Shown one piece after another: positions 6,563-14,671 of a stretch of 28,525 bases of DNA; within the stretch, counting starts at the first letter, position 1; every line of letters begins with the position of its first letter. Origin of the DNA: Acidobacteriaceae bacterium. GTDB lineage: Bacteria > Acidobacteriota > Terriglobia > Terriglobales > Acidobacteriaceae. Under the pieces are notes generated by a model. The model was not told the DNA's origin. It saw nothing but the letters and a program-made list of their open reading frames with translations, and did not search any database. Position numbers and translations under genes: made by a program. Location: contig DAHUXF010000002.1 of NCBI GenBank assembly GCA_027307295.1, positions 1 through 28,525 of the forward strand. Direction: 5' to 3'.

Positions 6563-6985
6563 ATGCGAGTCAAACGTATGAGTGCTCCGCTGGAAGAAAC
6601 CAAGCGCCCCAATGAATTTGAAGCCTACGTACGGGAGCTGTCACCGGCAATCATGGAGATTAGCCCCGACTCCCTTGTGGTAGTCGACTGGAATGGCAAC
6701 ATCTGCCTGGTGAATACGCGTACAGAATTGATTTTTGGTTATTCACGCTCCGAACTCCTGGGAAAGCCGGTTGAAATGCTGTTGCCCGAGGATGCTCGAA
6801 ACATTCACGCCACAACGCACCGGGACAACTACCGGCATGATCCGCGCATACGCGAAATGGGAGCCAACCTGATTTTGCGGGCCCGCGCCAAGGATGGCGA
6901 AGAATTCCTGGTCAAGGTGATGCTTGCGCCATTCACATTTCCGCACGGCAGATTTGTTTCGGCATGGATAAGAAGGACTGACTAA
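6563..6985 (+). CDS. Stand-alone PAS-domain protein
   Basis: A 140-aa soluble protein that is almost wholly one PAS domain (about residues 28-138). It shows MEISPDSLVVVDWNGNICLV, then a typical core helix region FGYSRSELLGKPVEMLLPED and the C-terminal strands ILRARAKDGEEFLVKVMLAP. PAS domains sense ligands or redox state and mediate pairing, but no output domain (kinase, GGDEF, HTH) is attached. It would act by binding a partner encoded elsewhere. The start ATG at 6563 has only a weak ribosome-binding site; ATG at 6578 is an alternative. It is convergent with the OmpA gene. Confidence 0.8.
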   Translation: MRVKRMSAPLEETKRPNEFEAYVRELSPAIMEISPDSLVVVDWNGNICLVNTRTELIFGYSRSELLGKPVEMLLPEDARNIHATTHRDNYRHDPRIREMGANLILRARAKDGEEFLVKVMLAPFTFPHGRFVSAWIRRTD

Positions 6986-6994
6986 AGACCAGAG

Positions 6995-7021
6995 AAAAAC
7001 GGCAGGCCAGGAGGCCTGCCG
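6995..7021 (-). terminator. Rho-independent terminator of the OmpA-type gene
   Basis: A perfect 9-bp stem CGGCAGGCC (7000-7008) and GGCCTGCCG (7013-7021) with a 4-nt loop. On the minus strand it is followed by five Ts (6999-6995). It lies 42 bp after the stop at 7063. It lacks a T tract on the plus strand, so it serves the minus-strand gene. Confidence 0.85.
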
Positions 7022-7062
7022 CAATTCCATCTGTGCAAATGCAACTGCTGTTGTTAATGCAG

Positions 7063-8985
7063 CTACTGCTTTTTGGTTGTGCCTTTCTTTCTGGCGGCTC
7101 CGGTTCTTGCACCGGCTTTAGCCGGGGCTTTCTTACCGGTACCGCGCGGGTTAATCAGGTTCAGAGCGTCTTCCGCATTGAATGGGAACTGGCGCACTGA
7201 GGTTTGTCCGGTGGTGCTGAGCGTAACATCCACGCGGCGGTTCTGGGCCAGTGCCAGCACGGCGGCATTGCGGTTAAGTTGCGCTTTTTCTGCCGCGCTA
7301 ATGCCCTGCTCCTGCGCCACGGCCTGCTTGACCTGATCGGCGCTCATGGGCTGTTCTTCACCCAGGCCCTGCGTGTCAATAGCATCGGCAGAAACGCCTT
7401 GCTGCACCAGGAAAGCCTTGGTACGCGCTACGCGGCGCTCAGACAGCAGCTTGTTGTACTGCGGACCTCCACGAGGATCGGCATGGCCCTGCAGGATGAT
7501 GTGGGCGTCCGGTTTAAAGGCCAGATACTTCTTGAAGTCGCTGGCCAGGGTGACGAGGGTACGCTGCTGGCTGGCGAGCAAGCCGCCGTTGGGATTGGCA
7601 ACAGTAGGTTGGGCCGTGGGGAAATAAATGCTGTGCAGGGAGAGCCGCTGTTCCAGTTGCCGCTGCTCCGCCGGAGGAGCCGGAGCCTGTACGTTGACCT
7701 GAGCGGTGGAATCGGTTTCACCGCCGCGTCCATCGCTTACGTGGCAGGTCACGGTGTAATTGCCGGGAGCAACGCCGGTGGAGTCAAACTGCACGTTTGC
7801 GCCTGAACCTACAATGCTGCCGCCCGTGGTTTTGTAGCTGTAGGTAAGCGGATCATTGTCAGGATCGCTGGCCCTGGAAGCAATAGTGGCGCGCTGTCCT
7901 ACGGTGATGGTGGCCGGATTGGCAGCGCAGGAGATGGTAGGCGGAGAGTTGGGCTTCTGCTCCACTTGCACGTCTGTGGAAGCGCTGGCCGTGCCGCCGC
8001 GTCCGTCATCTGCGGTTACGGTCACAGTGTATGTGCCGGGGGCCACTCCGGTGGAGTTCCAGCGCGCATCGGTGCCCGTACCTTCCACGGTCCCGCCAGT
8101 GGCAGTCCACTTGTAGGTCAGATTGTCATTATCCGGATCGCTGCCCTTGGCCTGTAGCGTAATGGCATCCCCTGAGCCGGCAAAAACCTTGGTGGGATTG
8201 GCAGACACGGCAACTGTGGGGGGATGGTTCGGCGGCGGTGGCGGAGGATTACCGCCAAAGTGCAGGACAAGTCCCGCGGAAGCACGCAGATTGTTCTGCT
8301 TGTCGTTACGGCCGTCCTTGAACTTGGTCAGCAGGTATTCAGCCTGGAAGAGACGCAGGCCCACATGCTTGTTGATGTTGGCGTCCAGACCGCCGCCCAG
8401 CGCTGTGGCAAAGGAGTTCGCGGAAAATGATCGATTAAAGAAAGACGAGCCGGTGGGTATGGTGGAAATCTGAATGTCCGAAAGGCGCGCTCCACCGACA
8501 AGAGCGTGGACAAAAGGAGTCCAGCGTTCATGGCGATGGGAGAATTGCGGCCCAACCAAAAAGGTATATCCGCTCCCGGTGATGCCGGGCGGAAGGTCCT
8601 TGATGCGGAATGCGCTGACGTCGCCCACCAGGCTGAACCAGCGATTTACATTACCAGCCAAAGCGCCGGTAATACCATGCCAGTTGAAGGTCTCTTTTAC
8701 GCCTGTGTTGGTGCTGAAGCGGACAAATGAGTATCCGACAAAGAGGTCAACCGCTGGATACTCGGCGCTATCAGAAGCCGCTTTGGCTTTGGAGTTGGCC
8801 TTGGCTTGCGGCGGACCGGGAAGCACCGGCGCAAGATAGTCTGCGGTGCTGACGGAAGCATTGGAGACGCCAGTTTCCGGCGTGTTTGAATTCGACGCCT
8901 TAAGTGCATCCTCTGCAAATACCGGCGTCAATAAAAAAGATGACCCCAGAACCACGGTAGAGACAACCCGCGCCACGAACCTCAT
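7063..8985 (-). CDS. OmpA-family outer membrane protein with beta-barrel, two PKD-like repeats and a Lys-rich tail
   Basis: A 640-aa protein with a strong GAGGAGG ribosome-binding site. The signal peptide is residues 1-24 (cleavage after VFA). Residues about 75-245 are an eight-strand-type outer membrane barrel (VDLFVGYSFVRFSTN ... LRASAGLVLHFGG). A PPPPPP linker follows, then two PKD/Ig-like repeats at about 255-345 and 350-435, each with SDPDND and STGVAPG-YTVT. The C-terminal OmpA peptidoglycan-binding domain (about 450-590) has IILQGHADPRGGPQYNKLLS, ERRV and NRRVDVTL; the Asp and Arg that bind diaminopimelate are present. The last 25 residues are Lys/Ala-rich. It probably tethers the outer membrane to peptidoglycan. 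It is a single-gene unit ending in a clear terminator. Confidence 0.92.
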   Translation of the reverse strand: MRFVARVVSTVVLGSSFLLTPVFAEDALKASNSNTPETGVSNASVSTADYLAPVLPGPPQAKANSKAKAASDSAEYPAVDLFVGYSFVRFSTNTGVKETFNWHGITGALAGNVNRWFSLVGDVSAFRIKDLPPGITGSGYTFLVGPQFSHRHERWTPFVHALVGGARLSDIQISTIPTGSSFFNRSFSANSFATALGGGLDANINKHVGLRLFQAEYLLTKFKDGRNDKQNNLRASAGLVLHFGGNPPPPPPNHPPTVAVSANPTKVFAGSGDAITLQAKGSDPDNDNLTYKWTATGGTVEGTGTDARWNSTGVAPGTYTVTVTADDGRGGTASASTDVQVEQKPNSPPTISCAANPATITVGQRATIASRASDPDNDPLTYSYKTTGGSIVGSGANVQFDSTGVAPGNYTVTCHVSDGRGGETDSTAQVNVQAPAPPAEQRQLEQRLSLHSIYFPTAQPTVANPNGGLLASQQRTLVTLASDFKKYLAFKPDAHIILQGHADPRGGPQYNKLLSERRVARTKAFLVQQGVSADAIDTQGLGEEQPMSADQVKQAVAQEQGISAAEKAQLNRNAAVLALAQNRRVDVTLSTTGQTSVRQFPFNAEDALNLINPRGTGKKAPAKAGARTGAARKKGTTKKQ

Positions 8986-9116
8986 TCTTTCCTCCTCTGT
9001 AACATGGTCTTAATACTTGGGCCATTATCATACTAAAGAATTTTTGCCAGTGCTGTGACGCCAGCAAGGAAGTCCTTGAGCACGTCCAGCAGGGCAAGTG
9101 ATAAAGTGTAGCCGCA

Positions 9117-9524
9117 ATGAGCGACCTCAAAGAATTTATGACCGGCATTGTGCCCTATTGGCAAACCCTGGGACTGGAATTGAAGGAAGTAGAGCCGGGC
9201 CATGCGGTGTTTGTGGCCCAGGTGCGACCGCAGTTAACTCAGAATGGAGTGCTGCATGGAGGCGTGTTGGCGTCCATTGCGGATTCCGCGTGTGCGGTAG
9301 CTGCCATCTCGCGGGTTTACCCCGAAAGTTATGCCACCACCATCAACCTGCAGGTGAGCTACCTGAAACCGGTGCTGGAAGGCCAATTCAGGGCAGTGGG
9401 TAAATGCCTAAAGGCCGGCAGGAATGTCCTGTTCAGTGAGGCGGCTATTTACGATGAAAAGGACACCCTGGTCTGCCGGGCTTCCTCACAATTAATGGTT
9501 GTCCCTTTTGTTTCAGACAGATAG
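9117..9524 (+). CDS. PaaI-type hotdog-fold thioesterase
   Basis: A 135-aa protein with a hotdog fold of the PaaI/YbgC-like acyl-CoA thioesterase type. The signature NGVLHGGVLASIADSACAVA (residues 43-62) carries the HGG that binds the thioester carbonyl and the Asp (D56) that activates water. The strands TTINLQVSYLKPVLEGQFRA and NVLFSEAAIYDEKDTLVCRA complete the sheet. It hydrolyses acyl- or aryl-CoA thioesters in the cytoplasm; the exact substrate is unknown. The start at 9117 is set by homology at MSDLKEFM, with a weak ribosome-binding site. It is divergent from the OmpA gene and is not in an operon. Confidence 0.9.
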   Translation: MSDLKEFMTGIVPYWQTLGLELKEVEPGHAVFVAQVRPQLTQNGVLHGGVLASIADSACAVAAISRVYPESYATTINLQVSYLKPVLEGQFRAVGKCLKAGRNVLFSEAAIYDEKDTLVCRASSQLMVVPFVSDR

Positions 9525-9866
9525 ATAAAAACCTGATCCTGACCCTTTTTCCCGTCTCCATAGGAGATGCTACATGTTTTGAATCGTCTAACTGAATGTT
9601 GGCTTTAAATTTTGTCGTTGTGTGTAAATATTATAAGGTTTTTGGCATACAGAATTTCATAATCACTGGCATATTCAGGCTTGCAAAGTCCTGTAAATAG
9701 CTTTATAATGAGTAGTTTTTGCAAGTAATCCGGTTCCCACTGAGATCGTTAAGCGCCTATTTTTGAATAGATTTGAAACCAAAGGCAGCTGTCAGGAATC
9801 CAAAATACTGTAAGTTCATAAGTTTGCAAGCACTCTTCTACCTAAAAAGGCAGGGCGAAATCGACT
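9525..9866. other. AT-rich spacer with a promoter and long leader
   Basis: An AT-rich 340-bp stretch without genes. It contains the promoter at 9681-9709 for the next small gene. The sequence between promoter and start (about 150 nt) would be a long untranslated leader in which I see no known riboswitch. Confidence 0.5.
9681..9709 (+). promoter_or_regulatory. Sigma-70-type promoter
   Basis: TTGCAA (9681-9686) and a perfect TATAAT (9704-9709) with 17-bp spacing. It would drive the 75-aa gene starting at 9867, giving a leader of about 150 nt. The boxes are seen directly; activity is inferred. Confidence 0.6.
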
Positions 9867-10094
9867 ATGGCAAGGCGACGCGGTAATCCTAACTGGGGAA
9901 AGCCAGAGCCCATCGGGCCAGTCATCCCCGTTGTTACTTCTTTCGAGCAGGCGGTAAAGGAATTCAAGCTGACGCCTGATCAATACATCCGGTCTACTCG
10001 TCTGCGCGAGTGGGCGCGCCGAAATAAGAACAGCAAATATATCCCCGAACCCTTGCTTGAAGCCTGGGGATTTGAAATTGAAAGCACACTGTAA
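9867..10094 (+). CDS. Conserved small protein, 75 aa, function unknown
   Basis: The basic N-terminus MARRRGNPNWGKPEP is followed by a helical part, TSFEQAVKEFKLTPDQYIRS and LREWARRNKNSKYIPEPLLE, ending in WGFEIESTL. It looks like a compact alpha-helical protein with an Arg-rich lead. I believe similar proteins occur in other Acidobacteria, but I cannot give a function. A near-consensus promoter upstream and a clear terminator downstream show that it is a separate, probably well-expressed unit, which supports it being a real gene. Confidence 0.75.
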   Translation: MARRRGNPNWGKPEPIGPVIPVVTSFEQAVKEFKLTPDQYIRSTRLREWARRNKNSKYIPEPLLEAWGFEIESTL

Positions 10095-10118
10095 AACACA
10101 CACAAGGTTAGAAGGCCG

Positions 10119-10150
10119 AGGCCGCCATTTTGGGCGGCCTTTTCCTTTTG
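10119..10150 (+). terminator. Rho-independent terminator
   Basis: An 8-bp stem AGGCCGCC (10119-10126) and GGCGGCCT (10133-10140), a 6-nt loop, then TTTTCCTTTT. It lies 25 bp after the stop of the 75-aa gene. Confidence 0.85.
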
Positions 10151-10251
10151 TACTCCGGACCTGTGTTTGACCAGATCGCAAGCAGCATGCGATAGTGCTC
10201 GGTTGGCTTTAACATTTCCTTAACAATTTTTCAGGAGACCTCCAGATTCCA

Positions 10252-10869
10252 ATGGTCCGCCTTGTTCCGAAAGAAACCAAGTTCTTCGATATGTTCGCTG
10301 AAATGGCCAGCAACCTGGGTGACGGCGCCCGTCTTTTAAAGAAGACACTGGAGGATTTTCAAAACGTTGACGCGCGCGTGCAGCAACTGAAGGACATTGA
10401 ACATCGCGGCGACGATATGACCCATAACATCCTCACCAAACTCAACCAGACCTTCATCACGCCTTTTGATCGCGAAGACATCTATCGGCTGGCCTCATCC
10501 CTGGATGATGTTCTGGACTTTACCTACGCAGCGGGAGTGCGGCTGGTGATGTACAAGATCACTGCCGCTCCGGAAGCGGCGTACCGGCTGGCCGATATCC
10601 TGGTGAAACAGTCAGACCAGCTCACTGATGCCCTGGCCCGGCTGGGAAAGAAAAATGACAATGTGCTGGAGAACTGCGTGGAGATCAACCGGCTGGAAAA
10701 TGAGGCTGATGGCGTTGCCCGCGCGGCCATTGCCCAGCTATTTGAAAAAGAAAAAGACCCAATCTCCCTGATCAAGCTGAAAGAACTGTACGAAGTTCTG
10801 GAAACCGCCACGGACAAGGCTGAAGATGCCGCCAATGTGCTCGAAGGCGTGGTGCTCAAGAGCGCCTAA
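10252..10869 (+). CDS. DUF47 / PhoU-like phosphate transport accessory protein
   Basis: A 205-aa all-alpha protein of the DUF47 (PhoU-related) family that accompanies PiT phosphate transporters and probably regulates them at the inner membrane face. It shows FFDMFAEMASNLGDGARLLK, the family-typical EHRGDDMTHNILTKLNQTFI followed by TPFDREDIYRLASSLDDVLD (about 43-82), and the C-terminal helix KLKELYEVLETATDKAEDAA followed by NVLEGVVLK. Acidic clusters (DREDI, DDVLD) fit metal binding seen in PhoU-type folds. The Pit gene starts 44 bp after its stop. AGGAG lies 14 bp before the ATG, a little far. Confidence 0.9.
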   Translation: MVRLVPKETKFFDMFAEMASNLGDGARLLKKTLEDFQNVDARVQQLKDIEHRGDDMTHNILTKLNQTFITPFDREDIYRLASSLDDVLDFTYAAGVRLVMYKITAAPEAAYRLADILVKQSDQLTDALARLGKKNDNVLENCVEINRLENEADGVARAAIAQLFEKEKDPISLIKLKELYEVLETATDKAEDAANVLEGVVLKSA

Positions 10870-10913
10870 CTGCAAACCACGTGGCTACTCTCTTTCAAGC
10901 GAGGCAAATTTAG

Positions 10914-11987
10914 GTGCACACAAGCGTAGCGCTGGTTGTCGTCACCATTCTAATTGCTCTGTCGTTTGATTTCATCAATGGCTTTCATGACGCCGCCAAC
11001 AGCATTGCCACCGTGGTCTCCACGCGCGTACTCTCGCCGCGTCTGGCCGTCATTTGGGCAGCCACTTTCAATTTTGTCGCGGCTTTCGTATTTGGCACGG
11101 CAGTCGCCAAGACCATCAGCAGCGGATTGGTGGATCCCAAACAGGTCACGCAATATGTCATTCTCTCAGCCCTGACGGGAGCCATCCTCTGGGACCTGCT
11201 CACATGGTGGTGGGGATTGCCGACTTCGTCGTCGCACGCGTTGATCGGCGGCCTGGCAGGCGCAGGCATCGCCCGCGCAGGATGGCACGTTTTAATCCGT
11301 GAACCCCGGTTGCACTGGCCTATCATCGGCACAATCCCCGGCCTGGGTGAGAAGTGGATGTCCACGCTGATCTTCATCGTGCTTGCGCCTATGATTGGCC
11401 TGGTAATCGGCCTGGCGCTGATGGTGGCCGTGTCGTGGATTTTCTACCGCAGCGCTCCGCGCACCGTCGACAAATTGTTTCGCAAATTACAGCTTCTTTC
11501 CGCAGCTGCTTATAGCCTGGGCCACGGCGGTAATGACGCGCAAAAAACCATGGGCATTATTGCCGGAGCCTTGCTCGCGGGCGGCTACCTCACGCCGGCG
11601 GAATTTGCCAAAGGATGGGGCCATTACAAATGGGGTATCATCCTGGGCGCGCACGCAGCTATCGCCTTGGGAACATACTTTGGCGGATGGCGCATTGTGC
11701 ACACCGTAGGATCGAAGATCACCAAGCTCCGGCCGGTGGGCGGTTTTTGCGCCGAGGGCGCTGGCGCAATCACCCTGTTCTTTCTTGCCTATAATGGCAT
11801 TCCGGTCAGCACCACGCACACCATCACAGGCGCCATCATCGGGGTAGGTTCCACTAACCGCTTGTCCGCAGTACGCTGGGGAGTGGCAAAACGCATTGTC
11901 TGGGCCTGGGTCCTTACCATTCCCGCATCCGCCCTGGTTGCAGCTCTTACGTTTTGGGCCATTCGACTCCTGGTTCCGGGCGCATAG
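10914..11987 (+). CDS. pit: PiT-family inorganic phosphate transporter
   Basis: A 357-aa inner membrane protein that takes up phosphate (as metal-phosphate or with a cation). The two inverted PiT signatures are both present: FINGFHDAANSIATVVSTR near the N-terminus (about 20-38) and HGGNDAQKTMGIIAGALLAG in the second half (about 203-222). VSTTHTITGAIIGVGST lies near the C-terminus. About ten hydrophobic spans are visible. The start is GTG at 10914, the first codon that keeps the full first membrane span; GAGG lies about 10 bp before it. It forms a two-gene unit with the DUF47 gene. A weak inverted repeat (11995-12002 with 12033-12040) follows the stop. Confidence 0.93.
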   Translation: MHTSVALVVVTILIALSFDFINGFHDAANSIATVVSTRVLSPRLAVIWAATFNFVAAFVFGTAVAKTISSGLVDPKQVTQYVILSALTGAILWDLLTWWWGLPTSSSHALIGGLAGAGIARAGWHVLIREPRLHWPIIGTIPGLGEKWMSTLIFIVLAPMIGLVIGLALMVAVSWIFYRSAPRTVDKLFRKLQLLSAAAYSLGHGGNDAQKTMGIIAGALLAGGYLTPAEFAKGWGHYKWGIILGAHAAIALGTYFGGWRIVHTVGSKITKLRPVGGFCAEGAGAITLFFLAYNGIPVSTTHTITGAIIGVGSTNRLSAVRWGVAKRIVWAWVLTIPASALVAALTFWAIRLLVPGA

Positions 11988-12104
11988 AGGACCAAAACCG
12001 GCATGCGAACAAGGGCCCCAACACAAGAAAAGGCCGGTTTAGGCTTCCAGAAAGCCGCACAGCTGCCGCGCACGTGATATTCTCTGCCTTCAACTGAATT
12101 CAGC

Positions 12105-12824
12105 ATGAGCCGACTCTTTCTGGTCCGACACGGACAAGCTTCCTTTCTTGAACGAAACTACGACAAACTCTCTGCCAAGGGCGAGACACAGAGCCGCATG
12201 CTCGGAGAATATTGGGCCGGACTGAACCTTCGCTTTGACCGCGTCTACTCCGGCCCGCGTGTCCGCCAGCAGGAAACGGCGCGCATTGCCGGCCAGGCTT
12301 TCCAGGCCGCTGGGCAGCCGTGGCCAGAACCCATCGTCATCAATGCCTTTGATGAATTTCAGGCGGAGTTGGTCATGGAACGTGCACTGCCGAGCTTGGT
12401 TGAGCAAGATGCCGGCATCCGCCAGATGCACCAGGCTTTCCAGAACGCTCGTACACGTCCTGAACAGTTCAAAACATTTCAGCAGATCTTTGAAGTAGTC
12501 ATCGGGCGATGGGCTGAAGGCCGGCTTTCTGTGGAAGGCATTGAGCCGTGGCCTGATTTCTGCCTGCGTGTGCAGAAGGGGCTGGAACAGCTTTCCCTGA
12601 ACGGGAATGGCGGAGAGCAGATTGCTCTGTTCAGCTCCGGAGGGCCGGTGGGAGTGGCCATGCAACGGGCCTTGGATCTCTCGACCGAGGCAACGCTCAA
12701 AGCGGCATGGATGGTGAGGAATTGCGCCTTCAGCGAGTTCCTGTTCTCGGCAGACAGGTTCACCCTGAGCGCTTATAATGCTACTCCGCACTTCACTGAC
12801 ACGGAGTTCATTACCTACCGGTGA
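12105..12824 (+). CDS. Histidine phosphatase (phosphoglycerate mutase-like) family protein lacking the second catalytic His
   Basis: A 239-aa cytoplasmic protein. The N-terminal LFLVRHGQAS (R8, H9, G10) is the RHG phosphate-binding motif with the nucleophilic His. YSGPRVRQQETARIAG (about 48-63) is the usual second Arg region. The acid/base segment INAFDEFQAE follows. Where most members have a second His in an S-H-G-G motif, this one has FSSGGPVGVAM, with Ser at 178. I think a subgroup of the superfamily shares this, so the chemistry may differ or be weaker. The substrate is unknown. It lies 127 bp before the acyl-CoA-type phosphotransferase gene on the same strand, with a 15-bp tandem repeat between them. 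Confidence 0.85.
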   Translation: MSRLFLVRHGQASFLERNYDKLSAKGETQSRMLGEYWAGLNLRFDRVYSGPRVRQQETARIAGQAFQAAGQPWPEPIVINAFDEFQAELVMERALPSLVEQDAGIRQMHQAFQNARTRPEQFKTFQQIFEVVIGRWAEGRLSVEGIEPWPDFCLRVQKGLEQLSLNGNGGEQIALFSSGGPVGVAMQRALDLSTEATLKAAWMVRNCAFSEFLFSADRFTLSAYNATPHFTDTEFITYR

Positions 12825-12838
12825 GTGCGCCCGGACAG

Positions 12839-12913
12839 ATTTTGCAAAACCAATTTTTGCAAAACCAGTTTTTGCAAAACCAGTTTTTGCAAAACCAGTT
12901 TTTGCCGAACTAA
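12839..12913 (+). repeat. Five tandem copies of a 15-bp unit containing the palindrome TTTTGCAAAA
   Basis: The unit is tttttgcaaaaccag. The copies are at 12839-12853 (two changes), 12854, 12869 and 12884 (exact), and 12899-12913 (degraded at the end). Each of the first four includes the 10-bp palindrome TTTTGCAAAA. It sits between the stop at 12824 and the start at 12952, so it could be an operator array or a slippage repeat. The frames it opens on the minus strand encode only a pentapeptide repeat and are not called. Confidence 0.9.
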
Positions 12914-12951
12914 AGAACCATAGAACAAAAGAGCCATGAGGATGCGCAAAC

Positions 12952-14049
12952 ATGGGAGCCGAAGCAGCACATAACTTTTCCATTGCTGAAAGTTTTCAGG
13001 ACAGTTCACGGCCCATCCGGGCAGGTGAAGAGCTGGACCTTGTCCGGTTGGAGCCGTATTTGCGTACCCATTTGCCGGAGTTCAGCGGCGCGTTGTCAGT
13101 AAAGCAGTTCCCCAGCGGCCATTCCAACCTCACATATTCGGTAACGTTAGGGGAAACAGAGATGGTGCTGCGCCGCCCGCCGTTCGGCAGCAAAGTAAAA
13201 TCTGCGCATGACATGGGACGCGAGTATCATGTCCTGCTCAAACTGCATTCCGCCTATCCCACCCCACGGCCACTGCTCTACTGCCAGGATGAAACCGTGC
13301 TGGGGGCTCCGTTCTACGTGATGGAGCGCGTCCGCGGCGTGATTCTGCGGAGAAACCTTCCGGAAGGCATGGCGCTTCCGCCGGCCACCGCGCGGGTGTT
13401 GAGTGAATCCTTTATTGATAATCTTGCGGGCCTGCATGGCCTGGACTATACAGCGCTCGGCCTCAGCGACCTAGGAAAGCCACAGGGATATCTGGAACGG
13501 CAGGTAAAAGGATGGATGGAGCGCTACCACGGCTCAAAGACGCACGATCTGCCTGAGGTTGAACCGCTCTCAGCCTGGCTCCGAGAGCATATGCCTGCCG
13601 TGAGTGACGCCACGCTCGTCCATAACGACTACAAGTTCGACAATATGGTGCTGGATGCTTCCGACATCACCAAGGTGAAAGCCGTGCTTGACTGGGAGAT
13701 GTGTACCCTGGGCGATCCGCTCACCGATCTGGGAACGGCGCTGGCCTACTGGATTGATCCCGACGACCCCCCGGAGATGCAGATGGTGCGCTGGGGACCG
13801 ACCGTTGCACCAGGAATGTTGCGACGCAAGGAACTGGCGCACCGCTATGCCGAGAAAACCGGCCGCAATCTTTCACATATCGTCTTCTACTACGTCTTTG
13901 CCATGTTTAAGGTTGGAGTGATCATCCAGCAGATCTATTACCGCTACTTTCATGGGCTGACCAAAGACGAACGCTTCGCTGCGCTTGGACAGGTGGCCCA
14001 TACGCTTATGAAAGTGGGACTCAAAGCGAGCGAGCGAACAGAGCTGTAA
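12952..14049 (+). CDS. ACAD10/11-type phosphotransferase (APH/choline kinase fold)
   Basis: A 365-aa protein kinase-like-fold enzyme of the phosphotransferase family related to the N-terminal domain of ACAD10/ACAD11, which phosphorylates 4-hydroxyacyl-CoAs on the way to beta-oxidation. It shows QFPSGHSNLTYSV (ATP-grip region, about 52-64), MVLRRPPFG with the ATP-binding basic residues (71-79), and the catalytic loop LVHNDYKFDN (H224, D226, N231). The metal-binding DWE is at 247-249, followed by MCTLGDPLTDLG. Aminoglycoside resistance is less likely given this subfamily pattern and the acyl-CoA neighbours. The ATG at 12952 gives an N-terminus of about 20 extra residues, so the true start may be slightly later. 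Confidence 0.85.
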   Translation: MGAEAAHNFSIAESFQDSSRPIRAGEELDLVRLEPYLRTHLPEFSGALSVKQFPSGHSNLTYSVTLGETEMVLRRPPFGSKVKSAHDMGREYHVLLKLHSAYPTPRPLLYCQDETVLGAPFYVMERVRGVILRRNLPEGMALPPATARVLSESFIDNLAGLHGLDYTALGLSDLGKPQGYLERQVKGWMERYHGSKTHDLPEVEPLSAWLREHMPAVSDATLVHNDYKFDNMVLDASDITKVKAVLDWEMCTLGDPLTDLGTALAYWIDPDDPPEMQMVRWGPTVAPGMLRRKELAHRYAEKTGRNLSHIVFYYVFAMFKVGVIIQQIYYRYFHGLTKDERFAALGQVAHTLMKVGLKASERTEL

Positions 14050-14059
14050 AAAGGCTTGC

Positions 14060-14527
14060 CTAACGGTAATAGCGCACAACCCACTCGGCCACACAGCAGG
14101 GTTTTTCGCTGTTTTCGACTTCCACAGTAATGTTGAAGACCGCTTCCATTCCGTTGGGCGGAATATCTTTCAGGGATTCCAGCACAACACGCGCGCGTAT
14201 ATTTGCTCCGGCCCGTACCGGGGAAACAAACCGTACGCGATTTAATCCATAATTTACGCCAAGACGCACTCCTTGTTTGATCTCCATGGCCTGATGCATG
14301 AAGTGCGGCAGCAATGACAAAGTCAGAAAGCCATGGGCAATCGGCGCCCGAAATGGAGATTCTTTCCTGGCACGCTCCACGTCTACATGAATCCATTGCT
14401 GGTCCAGGGTAGTATCGGCAAATTGCTGGATACGCTCCTGCTCCATCTTGAACCAGTCAGTCACGGCAATCTCCTGGCCGGTCAACTCTTTCAGCGCATC
14501 AGGGGAATCAAGTACGCGTTTGGACAT
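14060..14527 (-). CDS. MaoC-like (R)-specific enoyl-CoA hydratase
   Basis: A 155-aa hotdog-fold hydratase that adds water to trans-2-enoyl-CoA. The hydratase-2 motif is visible: catalytic D42 and H47 in FADTTLDQQWIHVD, five residues apart as in PhaJ-type enzymes, and SPFRAPIAHGFLTLSLLP (57-74). The length matches single-domain MaoC/NodN-type proteins. It is encoded on the minus strand, 144 bp downstream of the acyl-CoA ligase, and convergent with the phosphotransferase, whose stop is 10 bp away. It probably belongs to the same acyl-CoA pathway as its neighbours. No clear ribosome-binding site is seen before the ATG at 14527. Confidence 0.9.
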   Translation of the reverse strand: MSKRVLDSPDALKELTGQEIAVTDWFKMEQERIQQFADTTLDQQWIHVDVERARKESPFRAPIAHGFLTLSLLPHFMHQAMEIKQGVRLGVNYGLNRVRFVSPVRAGANIRARVVLESLKDIPPNGMEAVFNITVEVENSEKPCCVAEWVVRYYR

Positions 14528-14671
14528 AGTCTATGAACCCGCGGTAACGGAAAATCTCCTCATGAAGACAGTCTGGCATCAGGAAGTTGCGGTTTTTGCG
14601 GCTAGCACACAGAACCAATCACGGCAACCGGCGGATGTGCGCAAGCTCCGTATTCTTCCCCGAATAAAATA

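Noticed and set aside
12839..12913. CRISPR-like array
   Set aside because: Units are 15 bp and directly adjacent, without spacers.
12815..13009. Minus-strand frame with a KLVLQ pentapeptide repeat
   Set aside because: Any frame through a 15-bp tandem repeat gives a pentapeptide repeat; no ribosome-binding site, and it overlaps two real genes.
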